This document shows positions 1 to 5,391 of a DNA stretch of 8,106 nt, piece by piece (positions within the stretch are counted from its first letter, which is position 1; each line of letters starts with the position of its first letter). A model generated the notes under the pieces. It searched no databases, had not been told where the DNA came from, and worked only from the letters and a program-made list of their open reading frames with translations. This stretch comes from an uncultured Burkholderiales bacterium (lineage in GTDB: Bacteria; Pseudomonadota; Gammaproteobacteria; Burkholderiales; Burkholderiaceae_C), in NCBI GenBank assembly GCA_903953985.1, contig CAJBLW010000160.1, positions 1-8,106 of the forward strand, in the 5' to 3' direction. Both the position numbers and the translations under genes were made by a program.

Positions 1-126
1 GGTGAACAAGGTCAGGAATTCCTGCTTGCCCATGTCCTCTTTGGTTTTCTTGGCCGCCTCTTTCACGTCTTCGTAGCGCGAGACGTTTTGGAGCAGGCTA
101 GAGGATGTCACATTGGGGGTCGCCAT
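1..126 (-). CDS. flgD: Flagellar hook-assembly (hook cap) protein FlgD, N-terminal 42 codons only
   Basis: FlgD forms the cap on which hook subunits assemble and is exported through the flagellar type III apparatus. Only residues 1-42 lie in the window; the gene leaves at the left edge. The translation starts MATPNVTSSSLLQ and reaches MGKQEFLTLFT, which matches the conserved start of the FlgD N-terminal domain (typically 'lgqdeFLkLLvtQLknQDP'). The residues before it are polar and disordered-looking, as expected for a type III export signal. The ATG is 14 nt downstream of the flgC stop, consistent with a flgB-flgC-flgD operon. No strong Shine-Dalgarno sequence is visible before it, so translational coupling to flgC is possible. 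The assignment rests on a short fragment plus gene order; the order makes it fairly secure. Confidence 0.88.
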   Translation of the reverse strand, partial: MATPNVTSSSLLQNVSRYEDVKEAAKKTKEDMGKQEFLTLFT

Positions 127-140
127 GGGGTGCTTTCAGG

Positions 141-566
141 TCAGGCCTTGGAGATGTCCAACGTGCGCATCATCAGTTGACGCGCCGTGTTGATCACTTC
201 GACGTTGTTTTGGTAAGAGCGTGCAGCGGCCATCATTTCGACCATCTCGGTGACTTCGCTCACGTTGGTCTGGTAGACGTAACCGTCCTTGTCGGCCAAG
301 GGGTTGCGTGGGTCGGACACTCGGCGAGGTGGCGCGGCGTCATCGGCCATGCGGTCGATCTTCACCCCACCCACATAAGGAGCGCCGTTGTTGGTCATCT
401 GCGAATCCATGAGGGCCTTGAACACCGGGCGTTTGGCGCGAAAAGCGTCTTGCTCGGTGGTCGCTACGGTGCCGGCGTTGGCCAGGTTGGAAGCGGTGGC
501 GTTCATGCGGGTCAGCTGCGCGTTGAGCGCCGTGCCGGCTATGCCAAAAATGTTGTCCATGGCCAT
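141..566 (-). CDS. flgC: Flagellar basal-body proximal rod protein FlgC
   Basis: FlgC is one of the proximal rod subunits that cross the periplasm between the MS ring and the distal rod. The 141-residue protein is normal length for the family. It shows the N-terminal rod signature (NLANA, residues about 27-31), the stretch DPRNPLADKDGYV near residues 85-97, and the C-terminal heptad-rich helix with ARSYQNNVEVINTARQL, which pairs with the N-terminal helix in rod and hook proteins. The start at 566 is chosen because a good Shine-Dalgarno sequence (GAGGAG) lies about 8 nt upstream, inside the 3' end of flgB; the second Met two codons in is less well placed. The gene begins 2 nt after the flgB stop, so the two are almost certainly cotranscribed and coupled. 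Confidence 0.97.
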   Translation of the reverse strand: MAMDNIFGIAGTALNAQLTRMNATASNLANAGTVATTEQDAFRAKRPVFKALMDSQMTNNGAPYVGGVKIDRMADDAAPPRRVSDPRNPLADKDGYVYQTNVSEVTEMVEMMAAARSYQNNVEVINTARQLMMRTLDISKA

Positions 567-568
567 GA

Positions 569-958
569 TCAGTCTCCTCTCAAGGCTTTGCGCACGCTGC
601 TCACGCGGTTTTCCAGAAAGTTCAGCGTGGCCTGGTAATCGGCGGCGGCTTTACCGTACTGGGCTTGTTCGACGCTCATTTCAACGGTATTGCCGTCAAA
701 TGCGGTGTTGAATGGGGTGCGGTAACGCATGCCATCGGCATCGAGCCCTTGGCCCTGCGCAAAGTGACCTTGGCTGGTGGCCTGCATGGCGTTGTCCTGA
801 TATTGGGTCTCTTTCATCACGGCCTTGAAGTCGATGTCTCGCGCTTTGAAGTTGGGCGTATCGGCGTTGGCGATGTTTTGCGCCAACACTTCAAGGCGGC
901 GGCTTTTGACTTGTAAAGCTTGTTCATGCACGCCGAGTGTCTGGTTTAACAAATTCAT
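569..958 (-). CDS. flgB: Flagellar basal-body proximal rod protein FlgB
   Basis: FlgB is a proximal rod subunit, exported by the flagellar type III system without a cleaved signal. The 129-residue length is typical. The N-terminal half has the family pattern RRLEVLAQNIANADTPNFKARDIDF (about residues 20-44). The middle carries the RTPFN segment, and the C-terminal helix runs from VEMSVEQAQYGKAAADYQ to the end with NFLENRVSSVRKAL. The start is supported by CCAGGAGTCCAG directly upstream (AGGAG at normal spacing). It is the first gene of the flgBCD run. The 206-bp upstream gap holds a sigma-54-type promoter, a leader palindrome and an upstream dyad cluster, annotated separately. Confidence 0.97.
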   Translation of the reverse strand: MNLLNQTLGVHEQALQVKSRRLEVLAQNIANADTPNFKARDIDFKAVMKETQYQDNAMQATSQGHFAQGQGLDADGMRYRTPFNTAFDGNTVEMSVEQAQYGKAAADYQATLNFLENRVSSVRKALRGD

Positions 959-994
959 CTGGACTCCTGGGGTCGTGGGTTCGATGGACAGCTG

Positions 995-1012
995 TCGTCA
1001 ATTTTTTGACGA
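995..1012. promoter_or_regulatory. Perfect dyad TCGTCAA-N4-TTGACGA in the flgB leader; FleQ/FlrA-like box
   Basis: Bases 995-1001 (TCGTCAA) and 1006-1012 (TTGACGA) form a perfect 7-bp inverted repeat around a 4-base A/T centre. Read on the flgB strand, the core at 997-1010 is GTCAAAAAATTGAC. From memory, the Pseudomonas FleQ box is GTCANTAAATTGAC, which differs at one position. The dyad would lie about +28 to +41 from the start predicted from the sigma-54 element, inside the leader; FleQ is known to act from leader positions at several Pseudomonas flagellar promoters. Alternatively it is a 7-bp RNA stem-loop in the flgB leader. The palindrome is certain; the regulator is inference. Confidence 0.6.
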
Positions 1013-1047
1013 AGGGTGCTCAAGTTGAGCGGCTTAGGGTCGATAGC

Positions 1048-1064
1048 AGCAAAAGCCGTGCCAA
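1048..1064 (-). promoter_or_regulatory. Sigma-54 (RpoN) -24/-12 promoter for flgBCD
   Basis: The minus strand reads TTGGCACGGCTTTTGCT here, which fits the sigma-54 consensus TTGGCACG-N4-TTGCT at every defined position. The invariant GG (plus-strand 1061-1062) and GC (1049-1050) are separated by exactly 10 bp. The predicted transcription start is near 1037, giving a leader of about 80 nt before flgB. It lies in non-coding DNA between the upstream gene's stop and flgB, in the right orientation. Sigma-54 promoters need an AAA+ enhancer-binding protein such as FleQ, FlrC or FleR; none is encoded in the window. Confidence 0.85.
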
Positions 1065-1101
1065 GTGGATTTGTTGTCTTTGGCGTTAGACCGATGGGCC
1101 C

Positions 1102-1161
1102 TTGCCGCCAAGAGCGGCAATTTGCTGTCAGCGGCAAAGCCCTGCGGCCAAGAGTTGCCGC
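1102..1161. repeat. Cluster of four TTGCCGC/GCGGCAA heptamers in two dyads; candidate enhancer site or transcript-end hairpins
   Basis: TTGCCGC occurs at 1102-1108 and 1155-1161, and its complement GCGGCAA at 1114-1120 and 1131-1137. This gives one tight hairpin (1102-1120, 7-bp stem, 5-base loop) and a wider dyad (1131-1161). GCCAAGAG is also repeated at 1107-1114 and 1147-1154. The cluster lies about 65 to 125 bp upstream of the start predicted from the sigma-54 element, the usual distance for an activator's upstream site. It also follows the stop of the upstream gene at 1165 within a few bases, so its hairpins could end or protect that transcript. No T-tract follows on the minus strand, so a classical intrinsic terminator is unlikely. 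Confidence 0.6.
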
Positions 1162-1164
1162 TGT

Positions 1165-2292
1165 TCAGCGCAACGCTGTGGGCAGTGTGTTGGCCACCTC
1201 GTCGTACAGGCGGGCCACACCGCCTTTGGCCACCGCGCCCAGCACAGGCGCAGCCGCATCGCGAGGGGCTTGGGGCAGCAGGGCGTTGGTCAAGGTATGA
1301 AGCCCGGCCAGAATGGAGTTGCGCGTGATGGGCGCGCGCGTGTCTTGCCCTACATGCAGATAACGCGCTTGCGGCCCGGCAATGGACAGCGGCGCGTCGG
1401 GTCGTGTTTCTTGTCGGGCAGCCGGAGTCAGCACCGTCAGGTACAAATCGTCCAGTCCGACAGGGGGGCCATTGACGCGCAAACCGGCTTGCGAGAAATA
1501 ACGGTCCACCAGGTCCAGCTGTTGCAGCAAACCCATGCCCAAAATCGACCGGGGGTTGTCCTTCAAGCCCACCGAGGCGGCGCCTCGGTTGGGCCCATCG
1601 CAAAACTGGATGATCCCGTGGCAGTTGCCATTGGTGGCTTGCGGGTTCATGCCGCCGCTCTCCATGAGGCTCAGGCGGGCAAAGTCGTCGGGCTGAAAGT
1701 TGTAGCGATCGGCCAAGGCCAGGATTTTGTCCTTCACTGCCGGCGCTTGTGCGGCTGAGACAAAGCCCTTGGCGACGGCCCGTTCCAGTGTTTTGTCCAG
1801 CACGGGGTGCTGGCCTGCGGCCCCCGGGCTGTTGGTCCAGGCGGCTGGGCGGTTGGCCAAAGCATGGGCCGTCAAAGCCGCAGGGTTGGCCAGTTGAGTC
1901 ACTAAGCGGGCGCTGCGCGGGCTCAAGTCCAGTGGCCCGAACGTGTCGCTGCGGGCCAGGGCAGGCATCTGGAGGCTGGAGAAATCGATTTTCTGACCCG
2001 TCAGAATCAAATTTGGGTCGCCAATCTGGTTGCGTGCGGCCACCTGATGCGCCAGTCGCATGGCCTGCTGCTCAGTGATGGGCTGCTGGTTTTGCCGGTA
2101 ATGGGCCTTGACCAGACCAATCAAGGTGTCGCCGTCCTGCGCCTGGACGCTCCCAACGCGGGGGGCCACATCGGCCAACACCTGCCCGAAAGCCCCTGGG
2201 CGGCCTGATGCGGGCAGCAGCGCCCCACTGCCCGATGGGGCAGGGGGGCTCAGCGCGGGCAGGCTGGGCAAGGGGGGCAACAGGTTGCTCAT
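1165..2292 (-). CDS. LysM-like and lysozyme/lytic-transglycosylase-like protein encoded between flgA and flgB
   Basis: Probable peptidoglycan-cleaving protein of 375 residues. Residues 1-45 are Pro/Ala/Ser-rich with no hydrophobic signal peptide. Residues about 50-106 (AQDGDTLIGLV through NQIGDPNLILTGQKIDF) look like a divergent LysM module: 'GDTL', then 'DPNLI..GQ.I'. A helical linker follows. Residues about 200-235 contain LSLMESGGMNPQA and NGNCHGIIQF, the lysozyme-fold pattern 'E-S-G-x-NP...G-I-Q-F', with Glu211 the likely catalytic acid. A later DDLYLTVLTPAA (281-292) resembles a segment of phage-tail-type lytic transglycosylases. It lies on the flgB strand, 206 bp upstream of flgB and divergent from flgA, so a role in letting the rod through the wall is plausible, either instead of or beside FlgJ. 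It is not FlgJ-like at the N-terminus. No clear Shine-Dalgarno sequence precedes the ATG. Real gene: very likely; enzyme class: likely; flagellar role: inferred. Confidence 0.82.
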   Translation of the reverse strand: MSNLLPPLPSLPALSPPAPSGSGALLPASGRPGAFGQVLADVAPRVGSVQAQDGDTLIGLVKAHYRQNQQPITEQQAMRLAHQVAARNQIGDPNLILTGQKIDFSSLQMPALARSDTFGPLDLSPRSARLVTQLANPAALTAHALANRPAAWTNSPGAAGQHPVLDKTLERAVAKGFVSAAQAPAVKDKILALADRYNFQPDDFARLSLMESGGMNPQATNGNCHGIIQFCDGPNRGAASVGLKDNPRSILGMGLLQQLDLVDRYFSQAGLRVNGPPVGLDDLYLTVLTPAARQETRPDAPLSIAGPQARYLHVGQDTRAPITRNSILAGLHTLTNALLPQAPRDAAAPVLGAVAKGGVARLYDEVANTLPTALR

Positions 2293-2318
2293 GTCGGTGA
2301 CAGGTGTTTCTGGGGGCT

Positions 2319-2332
2319 GGTCTCGTTTTTGC
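2319..2332 (+). promoter_or_regulatory. Possible weak sigma-54 element upstream of flgA
   Basis: The plus strand reads CTGGTCTCGTTTTTGCTT around this site: GG at 2319-2320, ten bases, then GC at 2331-2332, with TTGCT intact. The CAC that normally follows the -24 GG is absent, so the match is partial. Transcription would start near 2343-2345, which favours an flgA start at 2376 or later. The same strand and the parallel with the flgB promoter support it; on its own it could be chance. Confidence 0.4.
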
Positions 2333-2357
2333 TTGGTAGATGGAAATCATGAACACT

Positions 2358-2371
2358 GTCAAAACTTTCAC
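2358..2371. promoter_or_regulatory. Degenerate FleQ-like box ahead of flgA
   Basis: GTCAAAACTTTCAC has the half-sites GTCAA and TTcAC around four bases, one mismatch from the dyad symmetry of the flgB-leader box. It lies 25 bp downstream of the possible -12 GC of flgA, echoing the promoter-then-box order at flgB (38 bp there). On the minus strand the same bases include TTGACA (complement of 2357-2362), which could be a -35 hexamer for the LysM gene, although no good -10 follows. Confidence 0.3.
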
Positions 2372-2375
2372 ACCT

Positions 2376-3149
2376 ATGAAACCCTCCATGCAAATGCTGT
2401 GCCGACTTCTGGAACAGGCCACCATCCGCGGCCTCTGGCTCGGGGCGGTCTTTTGTCTGAGCAGCTGGTCTGCGTTGGCGGCGGCCCCGGCCACGCCTGC
2501 GGCGGCCCTCCAAAAAGCGGTGATCAATTGGGTGGTGCAAACCCAATCGGTAGAGGCCGAATCGGTCGTGCTCGCCCCCATGGACCCACGCCTGCAGGTC
2601 AAGGCCTGCACCAGCCCTCTGGCCATGGACCTGCCCTTTGCCAGCCCCGACACCATCCGCGTGCGCTGTGCCCAACCAAACTGGCAGCTTTATGTGCGTG
2701 TGTCAGTTCCTGGGCGAGTGGCGGCAACGGCTGGGCCCGTCAAGGCCGAACCCGCTCCGGTGGAAAAACGCCAAGTGCTGGTGGCCGCCGTCCCGCTGCA
2801 GCGCGGCATGAGCTTGACCGAGGCTCATGTTCGGCTGGTCGATGTCGATACATCAGGCATGCCCGTCAATGTCCTGGAGCAAGTCTCTCAGGTGCTGCAT
2901 GCCGAGGTGGTGCGCGATGTGCGCTCCGACACCCCGCTGCGCAGCCAAGACATCCGACCCACCATCTTGGTCAAAAGAGGCCAGATGGTGCTGATGTCGA
3001 TCGGACAAGCCCAAGGCTTTCAGATCTCGGCGCGGGTGGAAGCCCAGCAAGACGGTCGCTATGGCGAGCAAATCAAGCTCAAAAACCGCGATTCAGGGCG
3101 TATGCTCACGGGGCTGGTCAAAGGCCCCAACCAGGTCCAAGGCCTTTGA
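2376..3149 (+). CDS. flgA: Flagellar basal-body P-ring formation protein FlgA
   Basis: FlgA is a periplasmic chaperone that helps FlgI assemble into the P ring. A hydrophobic signal segment (GLWLGAVFCLSSWSALAA) ends about 36 residues after this start, with likely cleavage before APATP. Two cysteines about 20 residues apart (in KACTSPL and RVRCAQ) match the FlgA N-domain disulfide. The C-terminal half is a SAF-type domain: VLVAAVPLQRGMSLTEAHV, then the terminal IKLKNRDSGRMLTGLVKG, characteristic of FlgA. Start choice is unsure. In-frame ATGs lie at 2340, 2349, 2376, 2388 and 2394; 2349 has a GGA four bases upstream, but 2376 or 2388 gives a more ordinary signal-peptide length and falls after the possible promoter and box. 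Divergent from the LysM gene, and followed by flgM after 124 bp. Confidence 0.93.
   Translation: MKPSMQMLCRLLEQATIRGLWLGAVFCLSSWSALAAAPATPAAALQKAVINWVVQTQSVEAESVVLAPMDPRLQVKACTSPLAMDLPFASPDTIRVRCAQPNWQLYVRVSVPGRVAATAGPVKAEPAPVEKRQVLVAAVPLQRGMSLTEAHVRLVDVDTSGMPVNVLEQVSQVLHAEVVRDVRSDTPLRSQDIRPTILVKRGQMVLMSIGQAQGFQISARVEAQQDGRYGEQIKLKNRDSGRMLTGLVKGPNQVQGL
3118..3149. other. Perfect 9-bp inverted repeat spanning the flgA stop
   Basis: TCAAAGGCC (3118-3126) and GGCCTTTGA (3141-3149) form a perfect stem around a 14-base loop; the right arm includes the flgA stop codon. No run of T follows on the plus strand, so this is not a standard intrinsic terminator. It may attenuate or stabilise the flgA transcript before the separate flgM promoter. 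Confidence 0.4.
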
Positions 3150-3158
3150 AACACCAAT

Positions 3159-3176
3159 TCATGAAAATCATGAAAA
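3159..3176. repeat. Tandem 9-bp repeat TCATGAAAA x2 upstream of the flgM promoter
   Basis: TCATGAAAA occurs twice in direct succession (3159-3167, 3168-3176), within an A/T-rich patch just upstream of the flgM promoter in otherwise GC-rich DNA. Position would fit an UP-like or spacer element; no function can be shown. Confidence 0.4.
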
Positions 3177-3192
3177 TAATCACCTGTTAGGC

Positions 3193-3219
3193 TCAAGTTC
3201 TAAAATCAGCTGTCTATAC
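3193..3219 (+). promoter_or_regulatory. Sigma-28 (FliA) type promoter for flgMN
   Basis: TCAAGTTC (3193-3200), an 11-base spacer, then GTCTATAC (3212-3219). Against the FliA consensus TAAAGTTT-N11-GCCGATAA this matches 6/8 and 5/8 with exact spacing. flgM is the classic gene with a FliA-dependent promoter, giving feedback on its own target. The start would be about 50 nt before the flgM ATG. A sigma-70 -10 (TATACT, 3215-3220) overlaps, but lacks a good -35. Confidence 0.6.
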
Positions 3220-3273
3220 TGAGTACGAGCGAGGTTTCTGCTCACCAAAAAGAGACCAGAAAAGAGAACCATC

Positions 3274-3576
3274 ATGACTGATCCCATCTCTAGTTTTCGC
3301 CGGGCTGCCCAAATGGACTCGTCCAGTCGCCAAGTGTCTGCGAAGGCCCAAGAGCGCGCCGCCGACAGTGCGAACGAAAGCCTGACGAAGGCACTCGCCC
3401 CGCAGACCGACGAAGTCAAGCTGAGCGCTGTGGCGCAAAAAGCCATGCAAGAGCCAGAATTCGACCGGGCCAAGGTGGAGGCCATCAAAGTGGCCATCCA
3501 GCAAGGTCAATACCCCATTGATTCGCGCCGCATCGCCGAAAACTTCCTGGCCATTGAAAAAATGATCAAGGAATAA
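3274..3576 (+). CDS. flgM: Anti-sigma-28 factor FlgM
   Basis: FlgM holds sigma-28 (FliA) inactive until the hook is complete and FlgM is exported. The 100-residue length is normal. The N-terminal half is polar and disordered-looking, as in the family. Residues about 46-55 (DEVKLSAVAQ) and about 64-97 (DRAKVEAIKVAIQQG, then YPIDSRRIAENFLAIEKMI) are the conserved sigma-binding region; 'I..G.Y.id...iA..l' is diagnostic. A purine-rich AGAGAA lies just upstream of the ATG. It has its own sigma-28-like promoter and is followed by flgN after 7 nt, so the two form an operon in the usual order. Confidence 0.97.
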   Translation: MTDPISSFRRAAQMDSSSRQVSAKAQERAADSANESLTKALAPQTDEVKLSAVAQKAMQEPEFDRAKVEAIKVAIQQGQYPIDSRRIAENFLAIEKMIKE

Positions 3577-3583
3577 CTCCGGC

Positions 3584-4021
3584 ATGAACGCCAACCCAGC
3601 CCTGTCTGCGCTGAACCCGCAAAGCGGCACGATGGATGCCTTGCTTGCCCACGCGCCGGTGGACACCGCACGCCTGATCGAGTTGCTGGGGCTGGAATTT
3701 GAGGTGTTGAAAGCCCGCGACATGGCGGGCTTTGAGGGTTTGCAGGACGAAAGAATCGCCGTTTTGCAGCGACTGTCCCAAATCGCCCAATGGGTGTCAG
3801 GTCAAGACCCCGTGCCTGTGTTGTGGCAGAACTTGCAGGCAGACCTGCAGCAGTGCAAACAAGACCATTTGCGCAACATCCAGCTGCTTCAACGCCAATT
3901 GCAAGCCGTCAAGGGTGCCCTGCAAGCCCTGCAAGGCGAGTCGACCGCCACCATCGACCTGTATGACCGTCTGGGTCAAGTTTCCCGAGGCCGCAGCATC
4001 AGCCCCTTTTTGGACGCCTGA
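3584..4021 (+). CDS. flgN: Flagellar export chaperone FlgN
   Basis: FlgN is the cytosolic chaperone for the hook-filament junction proteins FlgK and FlgL. The 145-residue protein is mostly amphipathic helix. Residues about 28-66 (ARLIELLGLEFEVLKARD, then the LQDERIAVLQRL heptads) form the FlgN helical core. A long Gln-rich helix covers about 84-118, and the C-terminal DLYDRLGQVSRG (125-136) corresponds to the family's conserved 'tYd..G' tail, which contacts substrate. The start at Met1 is 7 nt after the flgM stop; Met17 is an alternative. It ends 4 nt from the stop of the convergent MATE gene, with no visible terminator in between. Sequence conservation in FlgN is low, so gene order carries part of the call. 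Confidence 0.9.
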   Translation: MNANPALSALNPQSGTMDALLAHAPVDTARLIELLGLEFEVLKARDMAGFEGLQDERIAVLQRLSQIAQWVSGQDPVPVLWQNLQADLQQCKQDHLRNIQLLQRQLQAVKGALQALQGESTATIDLYDRLGQVSRGRSISPFLDA

Positions 4022-4025
4022 GTTT

Positions 4026-5384
4026 CTAAGCCCGCTTCACCGAGGCTCCCCAGGGGGTAACTGCCACAGCCGCAGCGGTGACCAAGCCGTACAGCAGCAT
4101 GGCCCACGCCACCAGCATATAAAAGTTTTCCGCCGTACCCTGGTGTTGCGCCAACCACCAGCCCACGCCCGCCACCAACACCAGCCGTACCGTACCTGCC
4201 AGCACCGGTCCAATGACCTGGCCTGCCCCTTGCGATGCGAAGTAAAGCGTCAGGCCCAGGCCAAAGAAAGGGAATGCAGGCCCGGCCGTCACCAGGTATT
4301 GCCGTGCGTAAGCCAGCACCGCCTCGTCTTGTGAGAACAGGCGTGCCCATACATCGGGTGCCAGCGTGACCACCGCGCCGATCAACCCCAAGTTGAACGC
4401 CGACACCCCCGCCGCGACCCAAGCCACCCGCCGCGCCCGCGCCACCTGGCCCGCGCCCATGGCCATGCCCACCATGGGCACGGCGGCCACGCCGATGCCA
4501 AAGGCGATCGGGATCAGCAAAAACTCCAGCCGCTGGCCGATGCCGTATCCGGCGAGCGCTTCGGTGCCCAGTTGCGCCAGCAGGCCGGTAAAAATCAAAA
4601 TGGCCAGCACCGATTGCACGGGCGATAAGCAGGCCACGGCGCCGACTCGAAGGATGTCTGCCAACAAGGTGCGCTTTAGAACAAAGCCTTGCAGGTGCAG
4701 CGTCAAGCGTCCTTGGTTGCCAATCAGGTACCACAGGAAATAAAGCACGCCCGCCGCGGTGGCCAGGATGTGCCCCAGCGCCACCCCCACCATGCCCAGA
4801 GCGGGAATGGGTCCGGCGCCCAACGAGAGGACACCGCTCAGCACGATTTGCAAGACCGCTGTGGCCACCAGCGCCAAAGAGGGCGCGCGCATGTTGCCCG
4901 TCCCCCGCACGATGGAGGCCAGCGTGTTGATCAGCCAGACCAGCACCGCCCCCGCAAAGAGCACTTGGCCGTATTCGACAGCCTGCTGCTGCACCGCACC
5001 AAGCCCGCCCAGCAGCGCGTAAAGGTCGGGGCCCCACAGCAAGAAGAGGGCGCTGTAAATCAAACCTGCGCCCAGGCCGATGAGCAAGGCGTGTTGCACC
5101 AGCTTGTCTGCGCGCTGCAGGTCTGCAGCACCCAAGGCTCGGCTGATGGCCGCCGAAACGCCCCCACCCATGGCCCCAGCAGACATCATTTGGGTGAGCA
5201 TGGCAAACGGGAACACCAGGGCCATGGCCGCCAAAGGCGTGGTGCCCAGGCGGCCCACATAGTAGGTCTCGGCAATGCCCACCAGCACCGTCATGACCAT
5301 GGCCAATGTATTGGGTGCGGCCAGGCGCAGCAAAGTGGGCAAGATGGGGGCCGTCAGCAGCCTTTGTAAATCGGGTGTGCTCAC
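4026..5384 (-). CDS. MATE-family multidrug/toxin efflux transporter (NorM/DinF-like)
   Basis: Inner-membrane antiporter that exports cationic drugs, dyes or metabolites using a Na+ or H+ gradient. The 452-residue length fits the MatE family with about 12 membrane helices in two related halves. The first half begins with the characteristic PNTLAMVMTVLVGIAETYYV and GRLGTTPLAAMALVFP. The second half repeats it near residues 266-310: LGTEALAGYGIGQRLEFLL, then IPIAFGIGVAAVPMVGMAMG, a close match to the NorM-type pattern. It starts with GTG at 5384, 7 nt after the stop of the small upstream gene, so the two are probably cotranscribed; no strong ribosome site is visible. The substrate cannot be read from the sequence. 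Convergent with flgN. Confidence 0.93.
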   Translation of the reverse strand: MSTPDLQRLLTAPILPTLLRLAAPNTLAMVMTVLVGIAETYYVGRLGTTPLAAMALVFPFAMLTQMMSAGAMGGGVSAAISRALGAADLQRADKLVQHALLIGLGAGLIYSALFLLWGPDLYALLGGLGAVQQQAVEYGQVLFAGAVLVWLINTLASIVRGTGNMRAPSLALVATAVLQIVLSGVLSLGAGPIPALGMVGVALGHILATAAGVLYFLWYLIGNQGRLTLHLQGFVLKRTLLADILRVGAVACLSPVQSVLAILIFTGLLAQLGTEALAGYGIGQRLEFLLIPIAFGIGVAAVPMVGMAMGAGQVARARRVAWVAAGVSAFNLGLIGAVVTLAPDVWARLFSQDEAVLAYARQYLVTAGPAFPFFGLGLTLYFASQGAGQVIGPVLAGTVRLVLVAGVGWWLAQHQGTAENFYMLVAWAMLLYGLVTAAAVAVTPWGASVKRA

Positions 5385-5391
5385 GAGGTGG

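Noticed and set aside
1102..1758. Plus-strand open frame of 218 codons antisense to the LysM gene
   Set aside because: No recognisable motif, no ribosome site, and fully overlaps the better-supported gene.
3118..3149. Rho-independent terminator for flgA
   Set aside because: The stem is perfect but no T-tract follows, so it is kept only as a hairpin.
2108..3190. Plus-strand open frame of 360 codons overlapping the LysM gene start and flgA
   Set aside because: Low-complexity, Gly/Arg/Pro-rich translation with no motif; it lies over two well-supported genes and is a frame shadow in GC-rich DNA.
3976..5037. Minus-strand open frame of 353 codons over the MATE gene
   Set aside because: Gly/Arg/Ala-rich translation without motifs; the MATE frame shows clear family signatures and membrane helices.
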